Of a DNA stretch of 28,653 nucleotides, positions 1-8,620 are shown one piece after another. Position 1 is the first letter of the stretch. Each line of letters opens with the position of its first letter. The stretch comes from Lachnospiraceae bacterium UBA935 (GTDB taxonomy: Bacteria > Bacillota > Clostridia > Lachnospirales > Lachnospiraceae), in NCBI GenBank assembly GCA_002293525.1, contig DBDJ01000002.1:1-28653 (forward strand), given 5' to 3'. Made by a program: the position numbers and the translations under genes. A model generated the notes under the pieces. That model was not told the origin of the DNA. It ran no database searches and saw nothing but the letters and a program-made list of their open reading frames with translations.

Positions 1-897
1 CCCCCACTGCCGGTAAGGCAAGTTCCATACGTAATATTCTGGAGCTGTGTCATATAGACCTAAAGATGTCCTCTGTTTATATTCATCTAAGCCATTAATT
101 TCATTGGTGACGGGCGTTTCACTCCACCAAGGGTCATCTGTCTGATACAGGGTCAGTCCACCCACATAATAAAGTTTTACATTTTCAATCTGTTCTTCAT
201 ATTTGGATTCTAACTGCTCACACATGTCCTCCAGCTCTGCCTCAGTGCTTTCAGGAACCTGGATATAATATCTATCTATTATTGATAAATCACCTATAAT
301 TTCCCCTCCGATATCTTCTATCATTTCCATTACTTCCTCATCAGAAATATCATCTTCTACGTCAAGAATAAGTCGATCCATAACATATTGCCTGTCCTCT
401 CCCTGTCTTGATGGGCGCAACTGGCTCTCATCATAGGAAGGGCTATCTGGAAATGCATAATATGGCTGGTTCTCGGCCGCAAATTCTGCGATTTTCCCAT
501 TTGAATCTTCCACATAGAATACAATCTTATTTTTTGTATCAGGTACCAGTAATATCGTTCCTTCGCTTAATTTTATATCCGGATCGCCATAAGTATATAA
601 GCGTGATTCAACATCTCCATTAAGTACATAATAAATCTTCCTGACAGCCGCTCCTCTTCCCGGAGTTGCCGTATAGGTTATATCAAACCTTCCATCCTCG
701 ACCTCCCCGTCCGGGATTTCCGTCCAGACGGTAATCGACGGTTCCACCGGGCCGTCTTCGGCATAATAGATAGTTGCGGTTTCACTTCCTTCAGAAGAGC
801 TGTCATTTTCGTTACTTGTCATTTCTCGGTATACTGTGAGAGTTATAGCTAAAATGATGATAATGATGATTGCGATCATGATTCCTTTTTTCTTCAT
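1..897 (-). CDS. Subtilisin-like (S8) serine protease, N-terminal part, copy 1 (runs off left edge)
   Basis: I checked most of this 299-codon frame by hand; it is open to position 1 and presumably continues into the catalytic domain. A short basic start is followed by an Ile-rich membrane segment (about residues 5-22). Next come a Ser/Glu-rich linker, an Ig-like beta stretch (about 50-140) and an I9-type propeptide fold (about 165-250, with VMEMIEDIGGE and YYIQVPEST). The visible end reads NLPYRQWG, the segment that normally leads into the S8 catalytic core. The start is the ATG at 895-897 behind a long purine-rich Shine-Dalgarno sequence (AAGGAGAAGGAGAG). This is the only copy of the four that could be a complete protease. 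The S8 assignment rests on the propeptide, the pre-catalytic motif and the HGTH remnants in the sister copies. Whether it is intact cannot be seen here. Confidence 0.72.
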   Translation of the reverse strand, partial: MKKKGIMIAIIIIIILAITLTVYREMTSNENDSSSEGSETATIYYAEDGPVEPSITVWTEIPDGEVEDGRFDITYTATPGRGAAVRKIYYVLNGDVESRLYTYGDPDIKLSEGTILLVPDTKNKIVFYVEDSNGKIAEFAAENQPYYAFPDSPSYDESQLRPSRQGEDRQYVMDRLILDVEDDISDEEVMEMIEDIGGEIIGDLSIIDRYYIQVPESTEAELEDMCEQLESKYEEQIENVKLYYVGGLTLYQTDDPWWSETPVTNEINGLDEYKQRTSLGLYDTAPEYYVWNLPYRQWG

Positions 898-984
898 ACT
901 GCCTTCTCTCCTTCTCCTTTTACTTTTTGATTGTTATATGATTGTTATTACTTTTGATGTCATCTTAATTCTATAGTACGTATC

Positions 985-2107
985 CTGATATCTTATGAAC
1001 TGCCGCGATCGTTCCTAAAACGTGGGTTCCATGTGTCTGATTTAACTGGGCTTTTTCTTATTTATAGTTTATTTTTTCATATCTCAGTTTTACATACAGT
1101 TCTTTTATCTTCTTGGACAATCATGAAACCATCGTCTAACACCCTTATTTTTATGTTATCATTTTTCTCCGGCAGCAGTTTCCATGCTTCTGAAGCATTA
1201 ATAGCATCAAGCCCCCATTGCCGGTAAGGCAAGTTCCATACGTAATATTCTGGAGCTGTGTCATATAGACCTAAAGATGTCCTCTGTTTATATTCATCTA
1301 AGCCATTAATTTCATTGGTGACGGGCGTTTCACTCCACCAAGGGTCATCAGTTTGTATAGATTCACTCCGCCCACATAATGAAGATCTACATATGCGATC
1401 TGGTCTTCATACTTATCATTTAACAGTTCACACATATCTTCCAGTTCTTTCTCAGTGCTTTCGGGTACGTGAATATAGTATTTATCCATCATCGGTATTT
1501 CGCCGATTATTTCCCCTTCGATATCCTCAATCATTTCCATTACTTCCTCATCAGGAATATCATTCTCAGTGACAAGTATAAGTTGATTCATAAGATATCT
1601 AATATCCCCCCCCAGTCTCGAAGGTCGTAACTGGCTCTCCTCATAAGAAGGACTATCTGGATATATGCAATAAGGCTGGTTCTCTACAGCAAATTCAGCA
1701 ATTCTTCCGTTAGTATCTTCCACATAGAACACGATCTTATTCTGTATATCAGGTACCAATGATACAATTCCTGCGCTTAATTTTGTTTTCGGGTCGCCAT
1801 AAGTATATAAGCGCCTTTCAACATCACCATTAATCACATAATAGACCTTTCTGATTGCCGATCCTTTGCCCGGCATTACCGTATAGGTTATATCAAATTT
1901 TCCTTCCTCGACCTCTCCGTCCGGGATTTCCGTCCAGATGGTAATTGACGGTTCCACCGGGCCGTCTTCGGCATAATAGATAGTTGCGGTTTCACTTCCT
2001 TCAGAAGAGCTGTCATTTTCGCTACTTGTCATTTCTCGGTATACTGTGAGAGTTATAGCTAAAATGATGATAATGATGATTGCGATCATGATTCCTTTTT
2101 TCTTCAT
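985..2107 (-). pseudogene. S8 protease propeptide copy 2, frameshifted, with decayed catalytic scraps
   Basis: The open part is 269 codons (2107 to 1298). It carries the Ile-rich membrane anchor, Ig-like stretch and I9-type propeptide of copy 1. A one-base deletion near 1350 (about residue 252) throws the frame out. After it, homology continues in another frame through LPYRQWGLDAINASEAW into a relic of the catalytic Asp block (VLDDGF, DDGF codons at 1136-1125), then a TGA. A His-block relic, HGTHVLGTIAA, is readable at 1033-1001 in yet another register. Soon after that the sequence joins the leader of copy 1, and no Ser block is present. The product, if made, would be an anchored propeptide without protease activity. 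The ribosome binding site and start are the same as in copy 1. Confidence 0.75.
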
Positions 2108-2189
2108 ACTGCCTTCTCTCCTTCTCCATTATTTTTAATATTGTTGTTATTACTTTTGATGTCATCTTAATTTTATAATACTTATCCCG

Positions 2190-3255
2190 ATCTTATGAAC
2201 TGCCGTAATCATTCCATAACGTGAGTGCCATGTATCTGATTTAACAATGCTTTTTCTGATTTTCGTTAACGTTTTCATATCTTAACTTTACATCCAGTTC
2301 TTTCATCAATTTTATCCTATAACAGTTCCCATGCTTCCGGGGCATTAATAGCATCAAGCCCCCACTGCCGGTAAGGCAAGTCCCATTCGTAATATTCTGG
2401 AGCTGTGTTATTTAGACCTAAAGATGTCCTCTGTTTATATTCATCCAGGCCATTAATTTCATTGCTGACGGGCGTTTCACTCCACCAAGGGTCATCTGTC
2501 TGATACAGGATTATTCCGCCTATATAATGAAGTTTTACAAGTACAATCTGATCTTCATAATTGGATTCTAGTTGCTCACACATATCTTCCAGTTCTTTCT
2601 CGGTACTTTCGGGTACCTGAATATAATATCTATCCATGTTTGGTATTTCACCAATAATTACCCCTTCGATATCTTCAATCATTTCCATTACCTCATCATC
2701 AGTAATATCATCTTCTGTGATAAGAACAAGCCGGTTCATAATATATTGCCTGTCCTCACCATATCTCGAAGGACGTAACTGACTCTCGTCATAGGATGGA
2801 GCGCTCTGAAATTCATAATATGGCTGATTTTCTACAGCAAATTCAGCGGTTTTTCCGTTCGTATCTTCCACATAGAATACAATCTTATTCCTTATATCAG
2901 GTACCAATAATATCGTTCCTTCACTTAATTTTATATCTGGGTCGCCATAAGTATATAAGCGTCTTTCAACATCGCCATTGAGCACATAATAAATCTTCCT
3001 GACGGCCGCTCCTCTTCCCGGCGTCACCGTGTAGGTTATGTCAATTTCCCCATCTTCGTCCTCCCCGTCCGGGATTTCCGTCCAGACGGTAATCGACGGT
3101 TCCACCGGGCCGTCTTCGGCATAATAGATAGTTACAGTTTCACTTCCTTCAGAAGAGCTGTCATTTTCGCTTCTTGTCATTTCTCGGTATACTGCGATAG
3201 TTATAGCTAAAATGATGATAATAATGATTATGATTATGATTCCTTTTTTCTTCAT
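2190..3255 (-). pseudogene. S8 protease propeptide copy 3, stops before the catalytic core
   Basis: This is the longest clean reading frame of the array, 312 codons from 3255 to 2317. It covers the poly-Ile anchor (ten Ile in a row from ATT/ATA/ATC codons), the Ig-like stretch, the I9-type propeptide and the pre-catalytic segment LPYRQWGLDAINAPEAW. It ends at EAWELL with a TAG exactly where the catalytic domain should begin. Compared with copy 2, the Asp block is deleted. A His-block relic (HGTH codons at 2232-2221) follows about 85 bases past the stop and is broken by a one-base deletion. The residual tail then runs into the leader of copy 2. It could be a pseudogene or a gene for a stand-alone, membrane-anchored propeptide. 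Confidence 0.75.
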
Positions 3256-3324
3256 ACTGCCTTCTCTCCTTCTCCTTTATTTTTTAATATTGTTGTTATT
3301 ACTTTTGTTGTCATCTTAATTTTA

Positions 3325-4398
3325 TAATATCCCGATATCTTATGAACTGCCGTGATCATTCCATAACGTGAGTGCCATGTATCTGATTTAACAGTGCTTT
3401 TTCTGATTCTTCGTTAACGTTTTCATATCTTAACTTTACATCCAGTTCTTTCATCAATTTTATCCTATAACAGTTCCCATGCTTCCGGGGCATTAATAGC
3501 ATCAAGCCCCCACTGCCGGTAAGGCAAGTCCCATTCGTAATATTCTGGAGCTGTGTTATATAGACCTAAAGATGTCCTCTGTTTCGTTCAGGCCATTAAC
3601 TTCATTGCTGATAGGCGTTTCGCTCCACCAAGAGTCATCGGTCTTATATAGAGTCAGTCCGCCTATATAATAAAGATCTGCATATGCGATCTGATCTTCA
3701 TACTTGGCTTCTAACTGCTTACACATGGCTTCCAGTTCTTCTTCGTTGCTTTTAGGTACTTGAATAACATATAAATCTATTATTGATAATTTATTAATAA
3801 TCTCCCCTCCGATATCTTCAATCATTTCCATTACTTCCTCATCAGTCATATCATCTTCTGTGGCAAGAATAAGCCAATCCATTACATACTGACTATTGCC
3901 TCCTCGTCTTGAAGGGCGTAACTGGCTCTCATCATAGGAAGGACGATCTGGAAACTCATAATGTGGCGGGTTCTCTGTAGCAAATTCAGCGGTTCTTCCA
4001 TTCGTATCCTCCACATAAAATACAATATTATTCTTTATGCCAGACACCAATAATACTGTTCCTTCACTTAATTTTATATCCGGGTCGCCATAAGTATATA
4101 AGCGCCTTTCAACATTGCCATTTATCAAACAATAAATCTTTTTAACAGCTGCGCCCCTTCCCGGCGTCACCGTGTAGGTTATGTCGATTTCTCCATCCTC
4201 GACCTCCCCATCCGGGATTTCCGTCCAGATGGTAATCGACGGTTCCTCCGATCCGTCTTCGGCATAATAGATAGTTACGGTTTCACTTTCATCAGAAGAG
4301 CTGTCATTTTCACCCCTCATCATTCCCCGATATAATGAGACGACTACGGTAAAAATAGCGATAACCATGATTGCTGTTATGATTTGTTGTTTCTTCAT
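3325..4398 (-). pseudogene. S8 protease propeptide copy 4, frameshifted, most diverged copy
   Basis: The open part is 280 codons (4398 to 3556). It has the same order of anchor, Ig-like stretch and propeptide, but its anchor (IITAIMVIAIFTVVVSLY) lacks the poly-Ile run. A five-base deletion near 3586 (about residue 270) shifts the frame. Homology continues out of frame to EAWELL, a stop, and an HGTH relic at 3379-3368. The ribosome binding site (AAAAGGAGAAAG) differs slightly from the other copies, and the DNA upstream is unrelated to the tails that precede copies 1-3. This suggests copy 4 keeps the ancestral upstream region of the array. No convincing sigma-70 promoter was found upstream of it. 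Confidence 0.72.
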
Positions 4399-4561
4399 AC
4401 GTATTTTTCTTTCTCCTTTTACTTTTCTTGACTATTCTGACCACTATATTTATTGTTAATATGTAAGGTTAAGTTACTTGCTTAGATCGCGAGAAAGATA
4501 TTCGATAGCAAAAATTACGACATTTCTGTAGATAATTAACAATTAACTGGCCATAAATTAC

Positions 4562-4609
4562 ATTAAAGAAAAAACAAAATCCACCTGAGAACTACACGTC
4601 TCATGTGGA
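4562..4609 (-). terminator. Rho-independent terminator (minus strand)
   Basis: An 11-bp stem pairs 4580-4590 with 4599-4609 with one mismatch and an 8-base loop. On the minus strand it is followed at once by TTTTGTTTTTTC. It would end transcription coming from the right and so insulate the S8 array from the ABC operon. Part of the stretch 4399-5117, which has no intact gene; the rest holds a transposase scrap and a second hairpin. Confidence 0.7.
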
Positions 4610-4758
4610 CTTGCCTGTTTGCTGATAGCGTATAATTCCCCCTTTGCTTCTCATGTTAAACATTTTATCATATATCCAAAAAAATGCAATAGTAAATTAG
4701 CAATAATCTATTTTATACAATCGAAAATTTTTATTATTCTGATTTCCATAGTATTTCA

Positions 4759-4989
4759 ATGCCAGTTTTACTAGCCTACTACTTCGACACAGACGAAAAG
4801 CTCGCCATTGGCACCAATGATATTAAAAATGTCGGATACGGCATCCTTAAGCTTATCTATAAAGAGCTGGAAATCGATAAGTTCTGGAACTGGAAGACGA
4901 GGAACCGGAAGATGAAGTTCAGCACAGACTATGACGAAGTCATGGATGCGTGCGCAAAGACTTTTGATTTGTCAATGAGTAGTTTGTGA
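4759..4989 (+). pseudogene. Probable transposase scrap (IS1634/IS4-like), the only plus-strand coding trace
   Basis: The 76-codon frame contains IGTNDIKNVGYGILKLIYKELEIDKF followed by RKMKFSTDY, split here as IGTNDIKNVGYGILKL and IYKELEIDKF. It resembles the short region near the front of IS1634-type transposases, where a conserved N-(V/I)-G-Y-x-x-L-x-x-(I/L)-Y motif precedes the DDE core. No ribosome binding site precedes the ATG, and the frame ends after a C-terminus I do not recognise. No DDE residues or terminal inverted repeats are visible, so this is a fragment at most. The family call is from memory of the motif and is tentative; the piece could also be an unrelated short gene. Confidence 0.4.
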
Positions 4990-5040
4990 ACAGTACTGGC
5001 TGACGGCTGTTACTGGCTGTTAACTTGCTGAGTAGCGGGG

Positions 5041-5078
5041 GCTCGGGAACCGGAGGGCTGGGCAGTCGGTTCCCGAGC
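5041..5078. other. Perfect 12-bp inverted repeat, GC-rich hairpin
   Basis: GCTCGGGAACCG (5041-5052) pairs exactly with 5067-5078 across a 14-base loop. It lies between the transposase scrap and the end of the permease gene. There is no T-run directly after it on either strand (on the plus strand a run of six T follows 14 bases later). It may be a weak terminator for the ABC operon or the remains of an IS end. Confidence 0.5.
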
Positions 5079-5117
5079 TTGCAAACCACCACTTTTTTCT
5101 GTCCATTTATATGCTTT

Positions 5118-6833
5118 TTACTCTGAGTAAACTAAGGCTGATATTTCCTCTTTGGCAATCACCCGTTTCAGGCCCAGCCCAAAGACGCTTTGCACCAGCA
5201 AATAAATGATACTCAGCAGCACAAATACAGTCAGGATTACCAGTGCGTCCGTTCCGAACGGCATGTACTCATTCAGCGAAACCGACAGCGATTTCTGAAT
5301 AGCTTTCGCAAGCAGGATGCTTGGCGCGAGGGTCAGGATAAAAGTCGCCCATACAATCCACAGATATACGTTCACCATCAGCTTGCGAATCTGTTTTGTG
5401 TGATAGCCCAACATGTGCAGAATCAACATATCGCGGGTATTGTCCTGAAAATTCAGGTACAGGGCTAGGAACAGCAGTATCGCACCTACGACTGCGCCGA
5501 CCACCTGATTTATTACCGCGCTGATGTTATTCGAGGTCGCATTTCTATTCAGCTCATCAATCCGTTCCACGCGGGTCGTCGTTTCACCGCCGGATATCGG
5601 CTCTATGGTAAGTGTCCCGTTGTAAGCGCCTTCTGGCACTGAGAGGATAGCCGCAAGCGCTTCGGCATTAACATACAGGCATCCCGTTTCCGCGTTCGCG
5701 GCAATATCCGTCACGATAAAGCTGGATGCTTTGCCCGCAATCATCACTTCGATTTTATCATCTACTTTTATGCCGTGGAACTCAGCAAGGCCAGGACTTA
5801 AATATGCCGTGCCTGCACCTAATAACGGCAGTGCCTCGCCGTTGGTATTTTGCAGCCTGAACAGCTCATTTACAGCATATAAGCCGACAATCGGCCCGTC
5901 TGTCGGGACACCGTTTATGGCCAGCTTGTCCGAGTTTTCAAGATAAGCGATCGCATCATCCGGCAGGGGGGCGTTTTGATAGTTGAATAACCACTTTGTA
6001 TCAAATTCGTAGTTATGTCCGATGGTCTGCGACCGGAATACCGCCGCGCTGCTGATATTGAGCGATCGGCCCAAAATCATGCAGACATTGAAAGACATCA
6101 CCGCTGTAATAATGAGAAATATCGCAAGCGGCTTGCGGAAGGCGATACGAAACGGGAATTTATCTTTGACCGGAATGATTTTGCAAAGTCCGTTGGCCAG
6201 CCGCAGTGCCAGGGAATACCGGGCGCTGTTTTGGCTGCCGGCAATTAAGATGCCAGGTTCTTTGCCGCGTACAAAGCTGTAACACAGAAAAGCGGTAATG
6301 CAGAAAACAAGCGTCGTTCCCCCTATTCCGACGATGAGACTCAAAATGCTCACGCCTTTTACCAGCCCCGTCACCAAATACGACCGCATATTGCCGTCTA
6401 TTAGCACGGAGGACAGAAAATATCCGCCGATCATTCCTGCTGCCGCGCCGATTACCGACAGAACGGCAACGAAAACGACAAAACAGCCGCGCAGGACACT
6501 GTCCCGGAAACCCAACGCCTTGAGGCAGCCGATTTGCCGCCTGTTCATGCGGAAGAAACGGTAAAAAAACATGATGAAGACGAACGCCGTCAAGCCCACG
6601 GTCGTGGCAAGAAACACATATGCAAGGAGCATGTTAGAGTTGAGGGCGTTCCTGTAAGACATCTGGTTTTCCGTCAAAGTATCCATTGCCTTCAGTGCTG
6701 CCATGTTACTGTCGACCGAGAACATGACAAAGAAGAACATCAGTGAGGTCAGCACAGTAAGCAGAAACAGTAGCGCAGTAAATATTTTGTTCCGGAAGAT
6801 TTCGATCATAAGATTCTGATAAGCAAGCCGCAT
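5118..6833 (-). CDS. ABC transporter permease, FtsX/MacB-like
   Basis: The product is about 571 residues. A membrane segment near the start (about 15-40) is followed by a three-helix FtsX-type block (about 60-190), another helix (about 235-260), a long extracytoplasmic region (about 265-440) and a second three-helix block at the end (about 440-560). This duplicated FtsX arrangement fits permeases that export peptides or lipids or act as mechanotransmitters, partnered with a MacB/LolD-class ATPase. A TTG at 6848 would overlap the ATPase gene. I prefer the ATG at 6833 because GGGGGTG lies six bases ahead of it, leaving a 5-base gap after the ATPase stop. No sensor kinase adjoins it, so a Bce-type resistance role is not supported. 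The substrate is unknown. Confidence 0.85.
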   Translation of the reverse strand: MRLAYQNLMIEIFRNKIFTALLFLLTVLTSLMFFFVMFSVDSNMAALKAMDTLTENQMSYRNALNSNMLLAYVFLATTVGLTAFVFIMFFYRFFRMNRRQIGCLKALGFRDSVLRGCFVVFVAVLSVIGAAAGMIGGYFLSSVLIDGNMRSYLVTGLVKGVSILSLIVGIGGTTLVFCITAFLCYSFVRGKEPGILIAGSQNSARYSLALRLANGLCKIIPVKDKFPFRIAFRKPLAIFLIITAVMSFNVCMILGRSLNISSAAVFRSQTIGHNYEFDTKWLFNYQNAPLPDDAIAYLENSDKLAINGVPTDGPIVGLYAVNELFRLQNTNGEALPLLGAGTAYLSPGLAEFHGIKVDDKIEVMIAGKASSFIVTDIAANAETGCLYVNAEALAAILSVPEGAYNGTLTIEPISGGETTTRVERIDELNRNATSNNISAVINQVVGAVVGAILLFLALYLNFQDNTRDMLILHMLGYHTKQIRKLMVNVYLWIVWATFILTLAPSILLAKAIQKSLSVSLNEYMPFGTDALVILTVFVLLSIIYLLVQSVFGLGLKRVIAKEEISALVYSE

Positions 6834-6838
6834 CTGTT

Positions 6839-7552
6839 TCACCCCCAAATCATATCGGCTGCCGATATGGGATTCTCGTTCATCGTATCGCTTGCAAGCA
6901 GACCGTTTTTCATCGTCAGTACGCGGTCAGCCGTCCGCGCAATCTGCTGGTTATGTGTCACGAACAGAACCGTCACGCCAAAGTCGGATTTTAAGACGTG
7001 CAGCAACTCCACCACCTTTTTGCTGTTAGTTTCATCCAGTGCGCCGGTAGCCTCGTCGCAAAACAGCATGCGCGGCGCCTTGATGACCGCCCTCGCGATA
7101 GCGGCCCGCTGCTGTTGCCCTCCGGAAAGCTGTGCGGGGAACTTGTCCAGAATATCTTCTATTTCCAGGATACGGGTCAGTAGGTCAAAGTCCATCGGCA
7201 CCTTGCCGGGAACTATGCCGATTTTTATGTTTTCTTTCACCGTGAGATTGCCGAGCAGCATATAATTTTGAAAAACGTTCCCGACCTCGGAGCGTTTCCA
7301 GTCGGCAAGCCGCGTTTCCGAATAATCTGATACCGTTTCTCCGCCGCAGTACACCTTGCCACTTGCCGGACGAGTGAGACCGGAGAGGATATTCAGCAGT
7401 GTTGATTTACCCGAGCCGCTGGGGCCGAGTATGGCGGTGAAAGTACCTGAGTACACCGTCAGCGAAACACCGTTTAGGACGCTTTCCTTACCATAGGATT
7501 TGGTAATGTTTTCGGCCTTTAGTAGAATACTGTAACCGTTTTGTCTTGTCAT
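6839..7552 (-). CDS. ABC transporter ATP-binding protein, MacB/LolD class
   Basis: About 237 residues. Counted from the upstream ATG, the Walker A motif GPSGSGKST is at 45-53, the signature LSGGQ at 144-148 and Walker B MLFCDEATGALD at about 164-175, with the switch His in VTHNQQ. The DEATGALD form and short length are typical of ATPases paired with FtsX-type permeases, and the permease gene follows directly. Two ATGs compete. The one at 7558 has AAGGCGG only two bases ahead, while the one at 7552 has it eight bases ahead, so 7552 is the more likely start. A promoter lies at 7691-7719. Confidence 0.9.
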   Translation of the reverse strand: MTRQNGYSILLKAENITKSYGKESVLNGVSLTVYSGTFTAILGPSGSGKSTLLNILSGLTRPASGKVYCGGETVSDYSETRLADWKRSEVGNVFQNYMLLGNLTVKENIKIGIVPGKVPMDFDLLTRILEIEDILDKFPAQLSGGQQQRAAIARAVIKAPRMLFCDEATGALDETNSKKVVELLHVLKSDFGVTVLFVTHNQQIARTADRVLTMKNGLLASDTMNENPISAADMIWG

Positions 7553-7595
7553 TGACATTTCCGCCTTTGTAAGTAATGTATGTATCCATATCGGC

Positions 7596-7607
7596 GTACT
7601 GGAGTAC
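7596..7607. promoter_or_regulatory. Small palindrome in the ABC operon leader
   Basis: GTACT-GG-AGTAC lies between the predicted transcription start (about 7684) and the ATPase start. It could be an operator half-site pair or chance; nothing else supports it. Confidence 0.25.
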
Positions 7608-7690
7608 CAGCCGAATGCTTGATTAATTATTAAAATTCAACATGCCAACAAATGAGATGCAAAAACCAACTTTTGAGACACAATAAGAAC

Positions 7691-7719
7691 ATTATACTTC
7701 AGAGGAAATAAAATTACAA
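7691..7719 (-). promoter_or_regulatory. Sigma-70 promoter of the ABC operon
   Basis: On the minus strand TTGTAA (7719-7714) is separated by 17 bases from a perfect TATAAT (7696-7691). This gives an untranslated leader of roughly 130 bases before the ATPase gene. The stretch 7559-7858 has no gene that I accept; the 62-codon frame inside it lacks coding character. Confidence 0.6.
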
Positions 7720-7734
7720 GTTTCCAAAAAAATA

Positions 7735-7857
7735 TCCGCATGTTATTGCAACGTCCGAACCAAAAATGCACAGCAATGTCCGCAGTTCCAGCTTTAAAAG
7801 CTCTGCCTGCGGACGTCTGCATCACATCTAAGAACGCTGATTAAGGCGTTCCTCGCG
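7735..7857 (-). repeat. Possible dispersed intergenic element after the SSB-like gene
   Basis: Just downstream of the SSB-like stop, minus strand, is a GAACGC/GCGTTC hairpin (about 7831-7852) and then a GC-richer stretch that reads GCGGACATTGCTGTGCAT. The wording resembles intergenic pieces I recall being mis-annotated as small proteins in Lachnospiraceae genomes. That recollection is the only basis for calling it a dispersed repeat. No second copy occurs in this window. Confidence 0.2.
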
Positions 7858-7858
7858 C

Positions 7859-8488
7859 TTACTCTTCCATTAATTCCAGCTTACTGACCGAGACTTCATA
7901 AGCAACCCGCTTGCTCACTTGTTCCTCGGATATTTTCTTCATATATTCCCGGCTTTGGATCCGCCCCCAGATGGCACATCTTTCCCCGACCACGAAGCCG
8001 CTTGCATATCGGGCATTTCTTCCCCAGCAGATGCAGGGTATGTAATCCGATTTTCCGTATGGACGGTTCACGGCAAGCAATAGGTCGGCAATTTCTCTGC
8101 CCAGCGGAGTCTTCCGGTAAATCGGCTCCTTGCAGATATATCCATCCAGATAAATCTGATTGGTCTGCGTATTCTCTTCGATGGCATCCACAAACTCAAT
8201 TTCCCTGGCAAATACGGACAGAACCAGCTTGTTCTTCCTTTCCTCATGGCGGTTGTAAGAACGGAACTGCCCCGTCACCATGATATTCTGCCCCTTAAAA
8301 TCCTCCTCTACATTGATGAGGCGTTCCGATACCATCAGCGGAATGATATCGCTTGAGTCACTAAGGCGTTCCACACGGACATCGACCATATAGAAGCCCT
8401 CGCCAAAAATTTCATGGCTGAATTCAAAGTCTCCGATGATTTCTCCCATGATGATGACCTGGTTGTTTTCAATTACCTTATCTGTCAT
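7859..8488 (-). CDS. Single-stranded-DNA-binding-like protein with two OB folds
   Basis: The 209-residue product holds two SSB-type OB stretches in tandem. The first (about 8-105) contains VIIMGEIIGDF and IMVTGQFRSYN. The second (about 112-205) contains IYLDGYICKEP, YRKTPLGREIADLLLAVNR, YIPCICWGRNA and CAIWGRIQSREY. The second copy carries the classic SSB wording (TPLG.EI.D..LAV.R). The acidic C-terminal tip that ordinary SSB uses to recruit partners is only hinted at (LELMEE). It is too long for housekeeping SSB, and double-OB proteins of this kind are widespread in Clostridia. AAGGGAG precedes the ATG. It follows comEC by 132 bases in the same direction, which suggests a role with incoming single-stranded DNA, by inference only. 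Confidence 0.75.
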   Translation of the reverse strand: MTDKVIENNQVIIMGEIIGDFEFSHEIFGEGFYMVDVRVERLSDSSDIIPLMVSERLINVEEDFKGQNIMVTGQFRSYNRHEERKNKLVLSVFAREIEFVDAIEENTQTNQIYLDGYICKEPIYRKTPLGREIADLLLAVNRPYGKSDYIPCICWGRNARYASGFVVGERCAIWGRIQSREYMKKISEEQVSKRVAYEVSVSKLELMEE

Positions 8489-8620
8489 TGATGTTCTCCC
8501 TTCTTATTCAGAATTTTTTCCCGTAATATAGTATATGTATATGGCTGTTTTCTAAAAATAGACCGGTCAGGCATCGCGCTGGCTTGGGGAACGGTGGTCC
8601 GAATACCTCCCGCGAAGCGT

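Larger units (their letters stand above)
1..4398 (-). repeat. Tandem array of four ~1.15-1.2 kb S8 propeptide units
   Basis: Start codons fall at 897, 2107, 3255 and 4398, a period of 1210, 1148 and 1143 bases, all in the same direction. Leader, anchor and Ser/Glu linker are almost identical in copies 1-3, and the segment coding for LPYRQWGLDAINA is nearly identical in all four. The central propeptide part has diverged more. The junction is always a decayed His block followed by the next leader. That fits growth by unequal crossing-over after a deletion that removed the rest of the catalytic domain. Confidence 0.85.

Noticed and set aside
5118..7552. Bce-type antimicrobial peptide resistance transporter
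   Set aside because: No adjacent sensor kinase/regulator and the permease is shorter than BceB with a different helix layout.
7637..7825. 62-codon minus-strand frame between the ABC ATPase and SSB-like genes
   Set aside because: No ribosome binding site, Trp/Phe/Cys-rich nonsense composition, and it contains the ABC operon promoter; judged non-coding.
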